From assembly GCA_016711405.1 (NCBI GenBank), contig JADJSZ010000088.1, forward strand, positions 1 through 22,488: a stretch of DNA of 22,488 bases. Direction: 5' to 3'. Origin of the DNA: Candidatus Hadersleviella danica. Its GTDB lineage: Bacteria; Chloroflexota; Anaerolineae; Promineifilales; Promineifilaceae. A program made the translations under genes and the position numbers. How positions within the stretch are numbered: position 1 is the stretch's first letter; each line of letters begins with the position of its first letter. The notes below the pieces were generated by a model. That model made no database searches. It was not told where the DNA came from and saw nothing but the letters and a program-made list of their open reading frames with translations. Positions 1 to 7,909 of this stretch are shown here, piece after piece.

Positions 1-149
1 CAAACCCATTATAGGCATAGGCCCATCCAAAGCAACCATGATAATGGAAAATGAGGGCTACAAAAAACAATCTGCCGCTAAAACAGTTTGCTTAGCTTCT
101 TTCTTTTGTTGGCTAATGGCAATAGATGTGGATATGGCTGTAGATCATG
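1..149. other. Left edge, probable end of decayed polysaccharide operon
   Basis: No convincing coding region is visible. The stretch is AT-richer than most of the window and continues the composition of the broken genes to its right. On the minus strand short open runs are interrupted by stops. It may contain the start of the next decayed gene of the same operon, but I cannot recognise a product. Confidence 0.3.
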
Positions 150-1271
150 CTGGCTTTTTGTATCTGGTGTAGTGCCCGCCAATGTTTGTATGCTCTGCGG
201 GATGTGATAAAGGTGAGACGCATTTGTTGCAAGGCCATCTGAGATGCAAGGCGAGGAGTTTCCATAGTTGGCGACAATTTTCTACCCCATTCTTCGATAG
301 GCGCAAATTCAGCCGTTTGACAGATTTAGGGTACAAAAATAGCCTCGGAGGGTACGGCTGTGGAACCACAAACAAGGCAATCCCGCCGCTTGCGCCTCAG
401 CAAAGCAATCGGTAGTCCCTCCCATAGCGAAGGGAAGAAATATATCAAATAAATAAAGATAGGGGTAAATAGAGGGGGTGATTCAATAGACACCACACAG
501 GGCATCTGCCACTCGGCAACCAATGCCTTGAGTTCGGGCAACAAATCGCCCCAGCCAGCTACTCTACCCCATACATTTTCTTGCTCCGTCTGGACATGGC
601 GGGCTACCTCAAGTAAAAAGCGGTGATTTTTAGCGGCGGTAAATCGCCCTACATGTCCAATAACCTTTGCCTGATCAGGAATACCCAATTGAACACGGAG
701 GTCGGCCGCTTGATGTGCGGCTGTAGCAAACGGCTCCAAATCAATGCCATAGGGAAATATCTCCCATTTTGCGTTACTGGCCCACTTCCGCCCCAAACAA
801 GTTGCTCATTGCCTTGGTGGATGCCCTAAGCCAAGCGTGGCTACAGCCAATAGCAGTCCTCATACTCTTCTCGTAAATCAACGAAACCCAGAAGAATTGG
901 CTTGGGGTTCGCTGGGTATGGCTGTGGGCAATACGGCCGCGTACTCTCGCCCGCTTTGCTCGCCACAATAGATAGCCACTGAACAGGTGGACATGGCTAT
1001 GCACTACATCATATCCTCCTTGCATCAAAACTTGGTCGAACTGGCGGGTAAACGCGCCAATATAGCGAGAAGTAAGGGGACAGGCAAAAGTTCCTTACTC
1101 CCAACTCCTTTATCTCAGGGCAAATACACTAAATTCCCCAGCATCAGACAACAGATTTCAAGTTCAAATTGGCTCAAATCGAGATGACGCAAGACCTGCA
1201 TGAGCCAGTTTTCTCCACCCCCGATTCATAATACCTAAACAATGTAATATCTTAACCCGTTTGACACTCAT
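150..1271 (-). pseudogene. Broken GT4-family glycosyltransferase
   Basis: Fragments in different minus-strand frames together spell a GT4 (GT-B fold) glycosyltransferase of the kind that adds sugars to exopolysaccharide or O-antigen lipid intermediates at the cytoplasmic membrane. The original start is the ATG at 1271, after an AAAGGA ribosome site, giving RVKILHCLGIMNRG, a typical GT4 N-terminus. The next frame (1028-774) carries YDVVHSHVHLFSGYLLW. A further frame (about 796-400) has the hallmark segments IFPYGIDLEPF, VIGHVGRFTAAKNH and FPSLWEGLPIALL. The tail in yet another frame reads LEEWGRK-like in sense (IEEWGRKL near 300) and IPQSIQTLAG near 200, matching the usual C-terminal helix. 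At least five frame changes are needed, so no functional product is expected. Either true decay or a low-accuracy stretch of assembly could cause this. The start lies just behind the flippase remnant, as in an operon. Confidence 0.75.
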
Positions 1272-2535
1272 ACGATGTTTTCCTTTGGTGGAGATAAAGG
1301 GCGCAGGAGCATACAACACCACGGCTCCACTGCCCACAATTTGGGTAAATGCGGCCAAACCTAAGGCTCCCACTGCTCCCCAACTGTGATAAAGGGGGAA
1401 TGAGAAGCCAACTATTGATGAGAAGCACAGCCGTTATCAGCCCGAATAACCCCATCTGGGTCTTAAAATAGCGCATAGCCGTGAGTGCATATCCTAAAAA
1501 TGAGGGCGATATATAATTAAGAAGGCCACACCCATCATACCTATTAATACGTCAGCAAACAGGGGCTAATCAGGAGCGAAGAGCCAACTGGTATCCATCC
1601 GCAATTGTCCATGCGACAAATATCCCTGCAAGGCCTACTAAGGTGGCGATAGCTAATAACTTTGCTAACAAAAGGCTAAAATCTTGCCGAAGTCCAAAGG
1701 TATAGTAATGTGCCAATCGTGTTACAACAACTTGCCCCAAGGCTCCGACTACAGTATTGCCTACCATTACTAACGAACTAACGGCCGCGAAATAGCCTAG
1801 TTCTTCCGCGCCTGCAATATTTTCTAAAATATAGCGGGAATATTGTTATTAAGCGAAAGGCATCATCACTACCCCCATTGGAAAGGCTACACACTAATGA
1901 CCACAAGGTTGGCCACATCCAACAGGGGCGCAAACGGCCGCCCCTTTGCCATAATAACACATCAAACAACATAGCCACTACTAACCATGCCCCCAATAAT
2001 CCTGTTATTCCCCACAACAATTCACCTGTCAACCAAAGCAAGCCGCCAATTGCCAGTAGGGAAACGCCACCTTTGATTATCATGGATAGGGCAATAAGGT
2101 TCATTCGCTCCTCCTTTTGCCATAACCCATAAATAATATCGCTCAGCGATTCAATTGCTTTGGCCGCCCCGATGAGCCAAATAGCCCATGCGCTACGGCT
2201 GTTATATTCCCCGAAAAGGGCGATGAGTCCAACAACCATGAGGGCAATGGCCGTCGTTAGCAATCGCCCCCATATAATCTCAAATTGGTAATTGTTTGGG
2301 AATCAGTGGCTTGGATGGCTCGTAGTTACAAGTTGGCCAGCATAAAGACAGGGGCAGTGATGGCTAATCCCAAGCAAATAACCCCACATCGGCGGCCGAA
2401 GGGTAAATTTAGCCAGTAACACCAATAGAAGCCACTGCGCCCCAGCATAAACAACATTGCCAATTAATGTCCACGCAAAATTAAGCCGCAGGGAGGGCGT
2501 TGTTCGATTGGTGGACTCAAAGTAGTACTACTCAT
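1272..2535 (-). pseudogene. Broken Wzx-type polysaccharide flippase
   Basis: The minus strand reads as an oligosaccharide flippase (polysaccharide biosynthesis protein family, multi-pass membrane protein exporting lipid-linked sugar repeats) once frames are joined. The ATG at 2535 overlaps the end of the upstream gene (GATGAGTAG junction), the usual sign of translational coupling. After one shift the N-terminus gives LNFAWTLIGNVVYAGAQWLL. The longest intact piece (2263-1778) contains LLTTAIALMVVGLIALFGEY, AIWLIGAAKAIESLSDIIYG and hydrophobic helices around LLWGITGLLGAWLVVAMLFD. Further pieces at 1767-1570 and 1476-1280 hold C-terminal helices such as ALGLAAFTQIVGSGAVVLY. Several frameshifts and stops separate these pieces. 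It sits between the TPR remnant and the GT4 remnant, the standard setting for Wzx. Confidence 0.75.
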
Positions 2536-3977
2536 CAGGGCGAATACACGGTTGGGCGGGATCTAAAACAGGCTGAACCGACCAATTATCCAACCAAAGA
2601 CTCCCAGTACTTTGAAGGCGAAAAACTATTTGTGCTCGTCCAGCTTTGCTAGGCAAACCACAGATAGAAAACGAAACCCAACGCCATTGCCCATCCGTCG
2701 CATTCAGTGGTTCATCCAAGGCTACAGCTACGCGACTTCCCACATAGACAGATGCTAATTCTTGCTCTGTTGCCGTGGCATACCAGCCTGAGATGTAATA
2801 TCGCTGTTCGGTACCAATGTTAAAAATAACTCCCTGTTCCTTCGGATGGGTGGCCAATAAGACCCATAAACCCACCGATTGGCTGGGTTTCCCAGCCCCA
2901 TCAATCGAACTGTAAAACCATCCACGCCACCTAGGAAACGACCATCATCAGTGGGGTTGACGCCAATTGCCAAATTACCACCCCTGTGGTCGTGCCCCCT
3001 GTATACCTATAAATTGGCTGTGCAGAATCGTTTTCACCCAACTCAGCCTCTGTAAGACCATGCATTGCCCAATCAGGGGCGTGGCTTGGTAGATGGTAAA
3101 GGCAATGGTCGTTCAACACCATATTGCCATGACAGAAAATCATGCACCTGTCCCGCTAATTCGGCTGACCAAACGCCTTGATCAACGAGTTCAGGCAATA
3201 GATCAATAGTTGCCATTCCCAAACGACGATCAATCGCACTCACGCGCCACAGTCACATCTTGCAGGGCGGCGTAAACTTCTGGATCCTCTCTGTTGCCAT
3301 TCCCAATACAAGCAAGAATTACATGTTCGGGCAACAAAGCGAGGGCTTTGTCCCATTCGCCTGTATTGATAAAAGCTAATGCCACCGCTTCGCGGACACG
3401 GGGCAATAATGCAGGATTATCCTCTGTTTGGTTAAAAAGCGTGATAGTAGCATGGTACTTTCCCGCTTACTCATCGCCACCAACATTATCCGCTATCCAC
3501 GGGGATTGGTAGGATTCTGAGTTGCTCGTCACGTAAAGGCTGTTGGCCTTTTTGTGCATCACCACTGACCAATGCAATGCGCCCCCAACCACCCTCTAAG
3601 TGACTAGAACAAGGGGTTTGTTCCCATAATTTCGACAGGGATAGTGGTTTGGTTGCTTAGCGAGTTACGGCGGCTTGTCTTGCTAATTACCGCACACTCG
3701 TTGCGAAACATGGCCGCTCGCCACGGCATCACAAGCCTAACAAACCTCTAATAACACAAACGATTCCACTATGCCACATGCGCCCCCATAACTCTAGCAA
3801 GTCTTCGGCTAATGCCGTGCGAGTACAAGCCCTAAATTGTTGGTTAAGGCCAATGAGGGTAATGTTTAGCACCTTGCCCATTGTTTCTATCAAGATGAGC
3901 AAATTAGTTTGCATTCCTGAATCAATGTTGAAGCCAAGAGGAAAACCGATTGGGGTGGGCAAATGCAAAGCGGCCAT
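2528..3977 (-). pseudogene. Broken TPR-type protein of the polysaccharide operon
   Basis: Several minus-strand fragments in shifting frames resemble the C-terminal half of a large TPR-containing protein; in related operons such proteins are fused to or follow an O-antigen ligase domain (this last point is inference). Helical TPR-like pieces include EWDKALALLPEHV and DPEVYAALQDV (about 3360-3270), and LLILIETMGKVL and ALAEDLLELWG (about 3900-3780). The tail (2973-2528) looks beta-rich, with GVIFNIGTEQRYYISGWYA and WRWVSFSICGLP, ending in SLWLDNWSVQP, in the style of a carbohydrate-binding sandwich. The stop overlaps the flippase start. There are at least five frame breaks, and the 5' limit is uncertain. 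The family assignment is weaker than for the two genes downstream. Confidence 0.5.
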
Positions 3978-4225
3978 AGTTTATTACCTATCCCTCAACA
4001 CACCCTCTTTTATATTAATCTCTCCCCCATATTTCCCTCTCCTGGATTCACCACACTTTCAGCACCGCGACCCACCCAACCACTCTCAGACCACCCAATT
4101 ACCCAATCTCTACCCCCGTAAATCGGGCGGCACACACCCGAACCCCCCCACCCTCTCTCACCACCTATTTCACCATCCTGTTGACGGCCTCCGCCAAAAA
4201 ACGTCCGAGAAACTGGTCAAGGCTA
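3978..4225. other. Gene-free, strongly C-rich strand-asymmetric spacer
   Basis: No gene is supported here. The plus strand from about 4020 to 4200 is packed with C and poor in G (runs such as CCACCCAA, ACCACCC, ACCCCCCC), and parts fall into rough 7-bp steps like the clear heptad arrays elsewhere. It separates the AT-richer decayed operon from the intact genes and may mark the boundary between them. Confidence 0.45.
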
Positions 4226-5359
4226 TCAAACAAAAATCAGCCATGAGGGCCGGAAAGGGGGCACCCGCCCCACCGGCTCAATATCACCACGGGCAATATC
4301 CGCCTGCCTGGCCTCTTGGCTAACGACCCGGGACCAGCAACGGGGGTTTTTCACCTCCCACCCCGGCCGCTCCCGATTCACCACATTCAGCAACGGCTCC
4401 CCCGCCAGATAACGCCGCAAATTCTCCGCAAACAAATCCGTCACCCGCTCATCATAATGCGGCGTAAACCCACTCACATGCGGGCTGAGAATCACATTCT
4501 CCAACCCCCACAACTGGCTCTTCGCAGGCAACGGCTCCGTCTCAAACACATCCAACCCCGCCCCTGCCAGCCACCCCTTCTTCAACCCCTTCACCAAATC
4601 CTCTTCCTTAATGATGGCTCCACGGCCGATATTAACCAAAAACGCCGACGGCTTCATCGCTTTCAGCATCTCCTCATCGAACATATGATGCGTCTTCGGG
4701 GTCAGCGGCGCCGCAATCACCACAAAATCACACTCCCCCACCATCGAGCGCGTCGCCTCAGGCGGGTAAATGCGGTCGGCCAACATCCCCTTCGGGTCGC
4801 CCGTGGCAGGGAGCATAAAATCATGGTCATCCAAGCGACGCGCATCTCGCTTGGTGGCCAGCACCTTCATCCCAAACGTTTTGGCCACCCGGGCCACCTC
4901 ACGGCCGATGCTCCCATACCCCACAATCCCCAACACACTCCCCCGCAACTCCTGCGGCACAAACTTCTCCCACCGATTCGCAGGCCAATCCGCCTTGTGC
5001 TGGTGCTGGAGCCAGCGCGGAACCCGATTCGCCCATGCCAAAATCTGGGCAAACACATATTGGGCGATATTGGTCGTATGAATCCCACTGGCCGAGGTGA
5101 CGAGAATGTCGCTGTGCCACAATGGCTTGTCCACCAAATGGTCTATGCCCGCAAAGTGGGCCTGCACCCAACGCAAATTGGGCGCTTGGTCAGGGCGCGG
5201 CACATCGGAAAGGGCGTAAATGACCTCGGCCGTGGTTTTCAAATCGGCCGGCCAACGGCCGCCATCCAGTTTAATCTGCTCCACCACCAACTCCCGCGAC
5301 ACCGTGCGGAGCTTATCCATCAGGTGGGCGGGAAACGGAGCCGTAACCAAAATCTGCAT
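4226..5359 (-). CDS. D-isomer-specific 2-hydroxyacid dehydrogenase
   Basis: This is a 377-aa NAD(P)-dependent dehydrogenase of the D-2-hydroxyacid family (relatives: D-3-phosphoglycerate, glycerate/glyoxylate and D-lactate dehydrogenases), a cytosolic enzyme interconverting 2-oxoacids and D-2-hydroxyacids. The Rossmann loop GYGSIG is at residues 147-152. The catalytic triad is complete: Arg246 in NIGRGAII, Glu275 in DVFETEPLP and His294 in SPHVSG. The start ATG at 5359 follows GAGG five bases upstream. The family usually ends shortly after the LLNVVNRER segment (residues 323-331), giving about 330 residues. The remaining 43 or so residues here are an unconserved-looking tail and may reflect a lost stop or a late frameshift. 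The substrate cannot be told from sequence. No partner gene is adjacent; a heptad repeat array lies directly upstream. A 361-codon open frame on the other strand is a composition shadow. Confidence 0.93.
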   Translation of the reverse strand: MQILVTAPFPAHLMDKLRTVSRELVVEQIKLDGGRWPADLKTTAEVIYALSDVPRPDQAPNLRWVQAHFAGIDHLVDKPLWHSDILVTSASGIHTTNIAQYVFAQILAWANRVPRWLQHQHKADWPANRWEKFVPQELRGSVLGIVGYGSIGREVARVAKTFGMKVLATKRDARRLDDHDFMLPATGDPKGMLADRIYPPEATRSMVGECDFVVIAAPLTPKTHHMFDEEMLKAMKPSAFLVNIGRGAIIKEEDLVKGLKKGWLAGAGLDVFETEPLPAKSQLWGLENVILSPHVSGFTPHYDERVTDLFAENLRRYLAGEPLLNVVNRERPGWEVKNPRCWSRVVSQEARQADIARGDIEPVGRVPPFRPSWLIFV

Positions 5360-5372
5360 AAAGCCTCAAAAA

Positions 5373-5455
5373 AGTACAAAGTGCTGAGTGCTGAGTGCTG
5401 AGTGGAAAGCAAGTTGTCTTCACTAGTCACTAACCACTCGCCACTAATCACTAAC
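5373..5455. repeat. Two heptamer ladders (STRR-like)
   Basis: Positions 5373-5407 read as 7-bp units AGTACAA, then AGTGCTG three times, then AGTGGAA. Positions 5421-5455 read as CACTAGT, CACTAAC, CACTCGC, CACTAAT, CACTAAC. The second ladder is roughly the reverse-complement style of the first (AGTG/CACT). They sit between the divergent dehydrogenase and LiaF-like genes. Confidence 0.85.
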
Positions 5456-5555
5456 AAAGGACAAATTCTAACACACCCCCCCGCCCACTGCGACTAAGGC
5501 CAGCCGAGTGCGTACTGCGTAGATAGGAAGAGGTAAAATCACAACGGAGGTTTTT

Positions 5556-6062
5556 ATGCGTAAACAAGGTTCAATTATCAACGGATTCGTCCTCATTTTG
5601 GTGGGGCTGTTTTTCTTAGCCGCCCAATTTGTGCCGGGGCTGGCCTCGCTCATCAATTTTGGCCAGCTCTGGCCACTCATCGTCTTGGGGCTAGGGGTCA
5701 TCTTTTTGGTTTCGGCCGTGCTCGGCCGCACCCCCGGCCTTGCCATCCCCGGCACCATCCTCACGGGTATCGGGAGCAATTTGCTCTACTTCAACAGCAC
5801 AGACAATTGGCATCATTGGCCCTTGTGGCTTCTCGTGCCCTGCTATGTTGGCGTGGGACTCATCCTCAATAGTACAATGAACGGCCGTAGCTGGCGCCAT
5901 GCCATGCCCGCGGCGGGCATTCTCATGTTCATTGGCTCCGGTCTATTCTTCATCTTTCTCGCGGCCGACCTCTGGCCCATCGCCCTCATCGTCGTCGGCA
6001 CAGCCCTGCTCCTACGCAACCTGCGCCGCCGCACCAAACACGCCGTAAGCCATAAGCTATAA
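5556..6062 (+). CDS. LiaF-like/DUF5668 multi-pass membrane protein
   Basis: This 168-aa integral membrane protein has about five hydrophobic helices: residues 8-28 (GFVLILVGLFFLAAQFVPGL), 38-58 (LWPLIVLGLGVIFLVSAVL), a weaker one at 65-80, one at 88-106 (WPLWLLVPCYVGVGLIL) and a C-terminal pair at about 117-152. Paired helices carrying GxxxLxxN/LWPLIVLGLG motifs match the LiaI/LiaF-like transmembrane region found in many envelope-stress and uncharacterised proteins; the role here is unknown. A strong CGGAGG ribosome site lies at 5545-5550, ahead of ATG 5556. The last codons (AVSHKL) are encoded by the beginning of a heptad repeat array that continues past the stop, an unusual invasion of a coding end. 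The HTH gene follows 46 bases later on the same strand, so the two could be co-transcribed. Confidence 0.85.
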   Translation: MRKQGSIINGFVLILVGLFFLAAQFVPGLASLINFGQLWPLIVLGLGVIFLVSAVLGRTPGLAIPGTILTGIGSNLLYFNSTDNWHHWPLWLLVPCYVGVGLILNSTMNGRSWRHAMPAAGILMFIGSGLFFIFLAADLWPIALIVVGTALLLRNLRRRTKHAVSHKL

Positions 6063-6104
6063 GCCGTAAGCCAATCCGCAATCTCCAATCCGCAATCCGC
6101 AATC
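6042..6104. repeat. Nine-unit heptamer ladder overlapping a gene end
   Basis: Consecutive 7-bp units run without a break: GCCGTAA, GCCATAA, GCTATAA, GCCGTAA, GCCAATC, CGCAATC, TCCAATC, CGCAATC, CGCAATC. The first three units encode the last codons and stop of the membrane protein. The array stops four bases before the ATG of the next gene. The unit changes from a GCCnTAA type to a CGCAATC type inside one ladder while keeping the 7-bp phase. Confidence 0.9.
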
Positions 6105-6108
6105 CCGT

Positions 6109-6735
6109 ATGTCTCTCGCACTCGATGAATGGCTCACCCTCAAAGACGCGGCCGAACGGTTGGGCATCCACCCCACCACCCTGCGCCGTTGGGCCGATAC
6201 AGGCCACATCCCCTACATGATGACGGCCGGGGGGCATCGCCGCTTTGCCACGGCCGATGTCCTGCACATGACCCAAACGCGGCGCGGCCTGCGGGCGGGC
6301 GGTGGGGTAGAGCAGGTCTGGGCACAACAAGCACTCACCGATACGCGAGCGGCCATCCCCACCCACCCCGGCACGCGCTGGCTGGTGCATACGGATGAAG
6401 AGCGGGAAAGTATGCGCTCCCTCGGCCGTCGGCTGATGGGTGTGCTCATGCAATACATCGCCCTGCCCGAAGATGACCCAGACAGTAAGGCCGTCTTGCA
6501 GGAAGCGCAAAACATCGGCCGTGAATACGGCACCCGCGCTTGCCAACAGGGTCTTTCGCTCACCGAAAGCCTCCAAGCGACTATGTTTTTCCGCGATAGC
6601 CTTGTGGAAACAGCCCTCAATCTCCCCGAAAACACTCCCATCCGCCCCAGCACCAACACCCGCCTCCTGCGCCGCATCAGCCACGTCCTCAACCAAGTCC
6701 AACTGGCCGTGGCCAATGCCTACGAAAAAAGATAG
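6109..6735 (+). CDS. HTH (MerR/excisionase-like) regulator with RsbR-like C-terminal domain
   Basis: This 208-aa protein has a MerR/HTH_17 DNA-binding domain at residues 8-55. WLTLKDAAERLGIHPTTLRR forms the helix-turn-helix, followed by the wing segment GHIPYMMTAGGHRRF, typical of this fold. After a linker, residues 105-208 form an all-helical domain (LGRRLMGVLMQYI, YGTRACQQGLSLTESLQATM, FFRDSLVETAL, ISHVLNQVQLAVANAYE). This resembles the helical regulatory domain seen in RsbR/RsbRD-type sensor proteins and in many Chloroflexota MerR-like regulators. It is probably a cytoplasmic transcription regulator with a signal-binding helical bundle; ligand and targets are unknown. No Shine-Dalgarno sequence precedes the start, since the heptad array runs to within four bases of ATG 6109. 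It is convergent with the FKBP lipoprotein gene. Confidence 0.8.
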   Translation: MSLALDEWLTLKDAAERLGIHPTTLRRWADTGHIPYMMTAGGHRRFATADVLHMTQTRRGLRAGGGVEQVWAQQALTDTRAAIPTHPGTRWLVHTDEERESMRSLGRRLMGVLMQYIALPEDDPDSKAVLQEAQNIGREYGTRACQQGLSLTESLQATMFFRDSLVETALNLPENTPIRPSTNTRLLRRISHVLNQVQLAVANAYEKR

Positions 6736-6782
6736 AGGGTAGAGAAAGATGAAAAGTGAGAAGTAAGTAGTGATGCCGCCTA

Positions 6783-6825
6783 ATAGAGGAAACACGATAG
6801 GCTAACCTACTGCGTTCTCCTCTAT
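6783..6825. terminator. Imperfect hairpin between convergent genes
   Basis: ATAGAGGA (6783-6790) pairs with TCCTCTAT (6818-6825), and an inner TAGG/CCTA pair closes a CTAA loop, with a partly paired bulge between. The hairpin lies between the stop codons of two convergent genes (6735 and 6845) and is followed on the plus strand by a pyrimidine-rich TCTATCTC repeat. It could end transcription in either direction, but it lacks a clean U-tract. Confidence 0.5.
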
Positions 6826-6844
6826 CTCTATCTCTTGTCTCTAT

Positions 6845-7705
6845 CTATTTCACTTCCAACAGTTCTACTTCAAAAATAAGCGTCGAATTGGCAGGGATGC
6901 CGGGGATTTCTTGGTTGCCATACCCCAATTCGGAAGGGATGACCAAGCGCGATTTGCCGCCGGGGCGAATCTGCGCCATGCCAATTTCCCAGCCGGGAAT
7001 GACTTGCCCCAAGCCAAGCGTGAACTCAAAGGGTTGGTTGCGGCTATACGAGCTATCAAACTCGGTGCCATCTTCCAATGTGCCCACATAATGCACCACC
7101 AGTGTACTGCCGGGTTGAGGCAACTCGCCATCGCCGGGTTCCATTTCGGTCACTTCCACGCGGGGGATGCTCACCAACTCCATATCAAAAATTAAGGTAG
7201 AGTTGGGGGGAATCGTTCCGCCACCCTCAGCCCCCAAGCCCAAAGCGGGGGGGATGATGACGCTGGCTTTGTCGCCGACTTGCATCAAGGCCACTGCCTC
7301 GTTCACCCCGGCTAACATCAGTTCGTCGCCATAGGGGTAAACGATGGGGCTATCCACCGTTGTGGTATTGAACAGTTCGGTACCATCTTCGAGTTTGCCC
7401 ACAATGTGAATGACCACCCAATCGCCCAAGACGGGGGTTTCGCCATCCCCTTCGGTGAGGAGGGTGAAGGTGATTTCCTCATCCGTGTTGATGGGAGCTG
7501 TCACGGCCGCTTCTTCACCCGCTTCGGTCTCAGCAGGTTCCTCCACCACAGCAGGGGCGGGCTCGGCCGTGGCCTCTGGGGCGGCGGCTTCTTCGGCCGC
7601 CACGGCCGTGGCTGTCAGCACCGCAGGGTCGGCCGCAGGCGCAGGGCCACAAGCGGCCAGAACCATCAAAAGTACCATAAACAACGTCGTTACAATCTTC
7701 TTCAA
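6845..7705 (-). CDS. Lipoprotein with two FKBP-type peptidyl-prolyl isomerase domains
   Basis: This 286-aa exported lipoprotein has a signal peptide (MKKIVTTLFMVLLMVL) and a lipobox LAAC with the lipidated Cys19. An Ala/Glu/Pro-rich linker follows (residues 20-75), then two FKBP domains at about 80-180 and 186-286. The second domain keeps the family's active-site pocket: Tyr206, the EFDSSY segment, VIPGWE (235-240), ELGYG (259-263) and a closing IFEVELL strand. The first lacks the pocket Trp (LAGVNEAV replaces the VIPGWE region) and has ALGLG for ELGYG, so it is probably structural or peptide-binding rather than catalytic. The expected role is folding or chaperoning of exported proteins at the outer face of the membrane. 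The start is TTG at 7705, chosen because AAGGAGAT lies about 10 bases upstream and the Lys-Lys signal-peptide n-region begins there; no in-frame ATG lies nearby except inside the signal peptide. Confidence 0.9.
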   Translation of the reverse strand: MKKIVTTLFMVLLMVLAACGPAPAADPAVLTATAVAAEEAAAPEATAEPAPAVVEEPAETEAGEEAAVTAPINTDEEITFTLLTEGDGETPVLGDWVVIHIVGKLEDGTELFNTTTVDSPIVYPYGDELMLAGVNEAVALMQVGDKASVIIPPALGLGAEGGGTIPPNSTLIFDMELVSIPRVEVTEMEPGDGELPQPGSTLVVHYVGTLEDGTEFDSSYSRNQPFEFTLGLGQVIPGWEIGMAQIRPGGKSRLVIPSELGYGNQEIPGIPANSTLIFEVELLEVK

Positions 7706-7809
7706 AATCTTTATCTCCTTAAAAAAACAAGTGTGTGATGAGTTTGGGGCAAACGTGAAAAGTTAAACCTGAAAAGCAACTGAACACAGCACCAACAACC
7801 CAGCGAACG

Positions 7810-7837
7810 AGTATAAAACGCTTACCAACCTATGCAA
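7810..7837 (-). promoter_or_regulatory. Putative promoter of the FKBP lipoprotein gene
   Basis: On the minus strand TTGCAT (7837-7832) and TATACT (7815-7810) are 16 bases apart, close to the sigma-70 consensus. They lie about 105-130 bases upstream of the TTG start. This is read by eye only. Confidence 0.45.
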
Positions 7838-7859
7838 GCAATGCGAGAAAACGCTAATA

Positions 7860-7901
7860 AACAATGAACAATGAGCAGGGACGAAGGACAAATGGCAAAT
7901 G
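7860..7901. repeat. Short heptamer ladder
   Basis: Seven-base units AACAATG, AACAATG, AGCAGGG, ACGAAGG, ACAAATG, GCAAATG lie just after the stop of the 572-aa gene (minus strand). The units resemble the reverse complement of the CATTGTT/CATTGCT units in the array at the other end of that gene. Confidence 0.7.
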
Positions 7902-7909
7902 CCCACCCC

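Noticed and set aside
4316..5401. Long open frame (361 codons) on the plus strand opposite the dehydrogenase
   Set aside because: The minus strand carries every motif of the dehydrogenase; the plus-strand translation is His/Arg/Pro-rich with no family features, a composition shadow.
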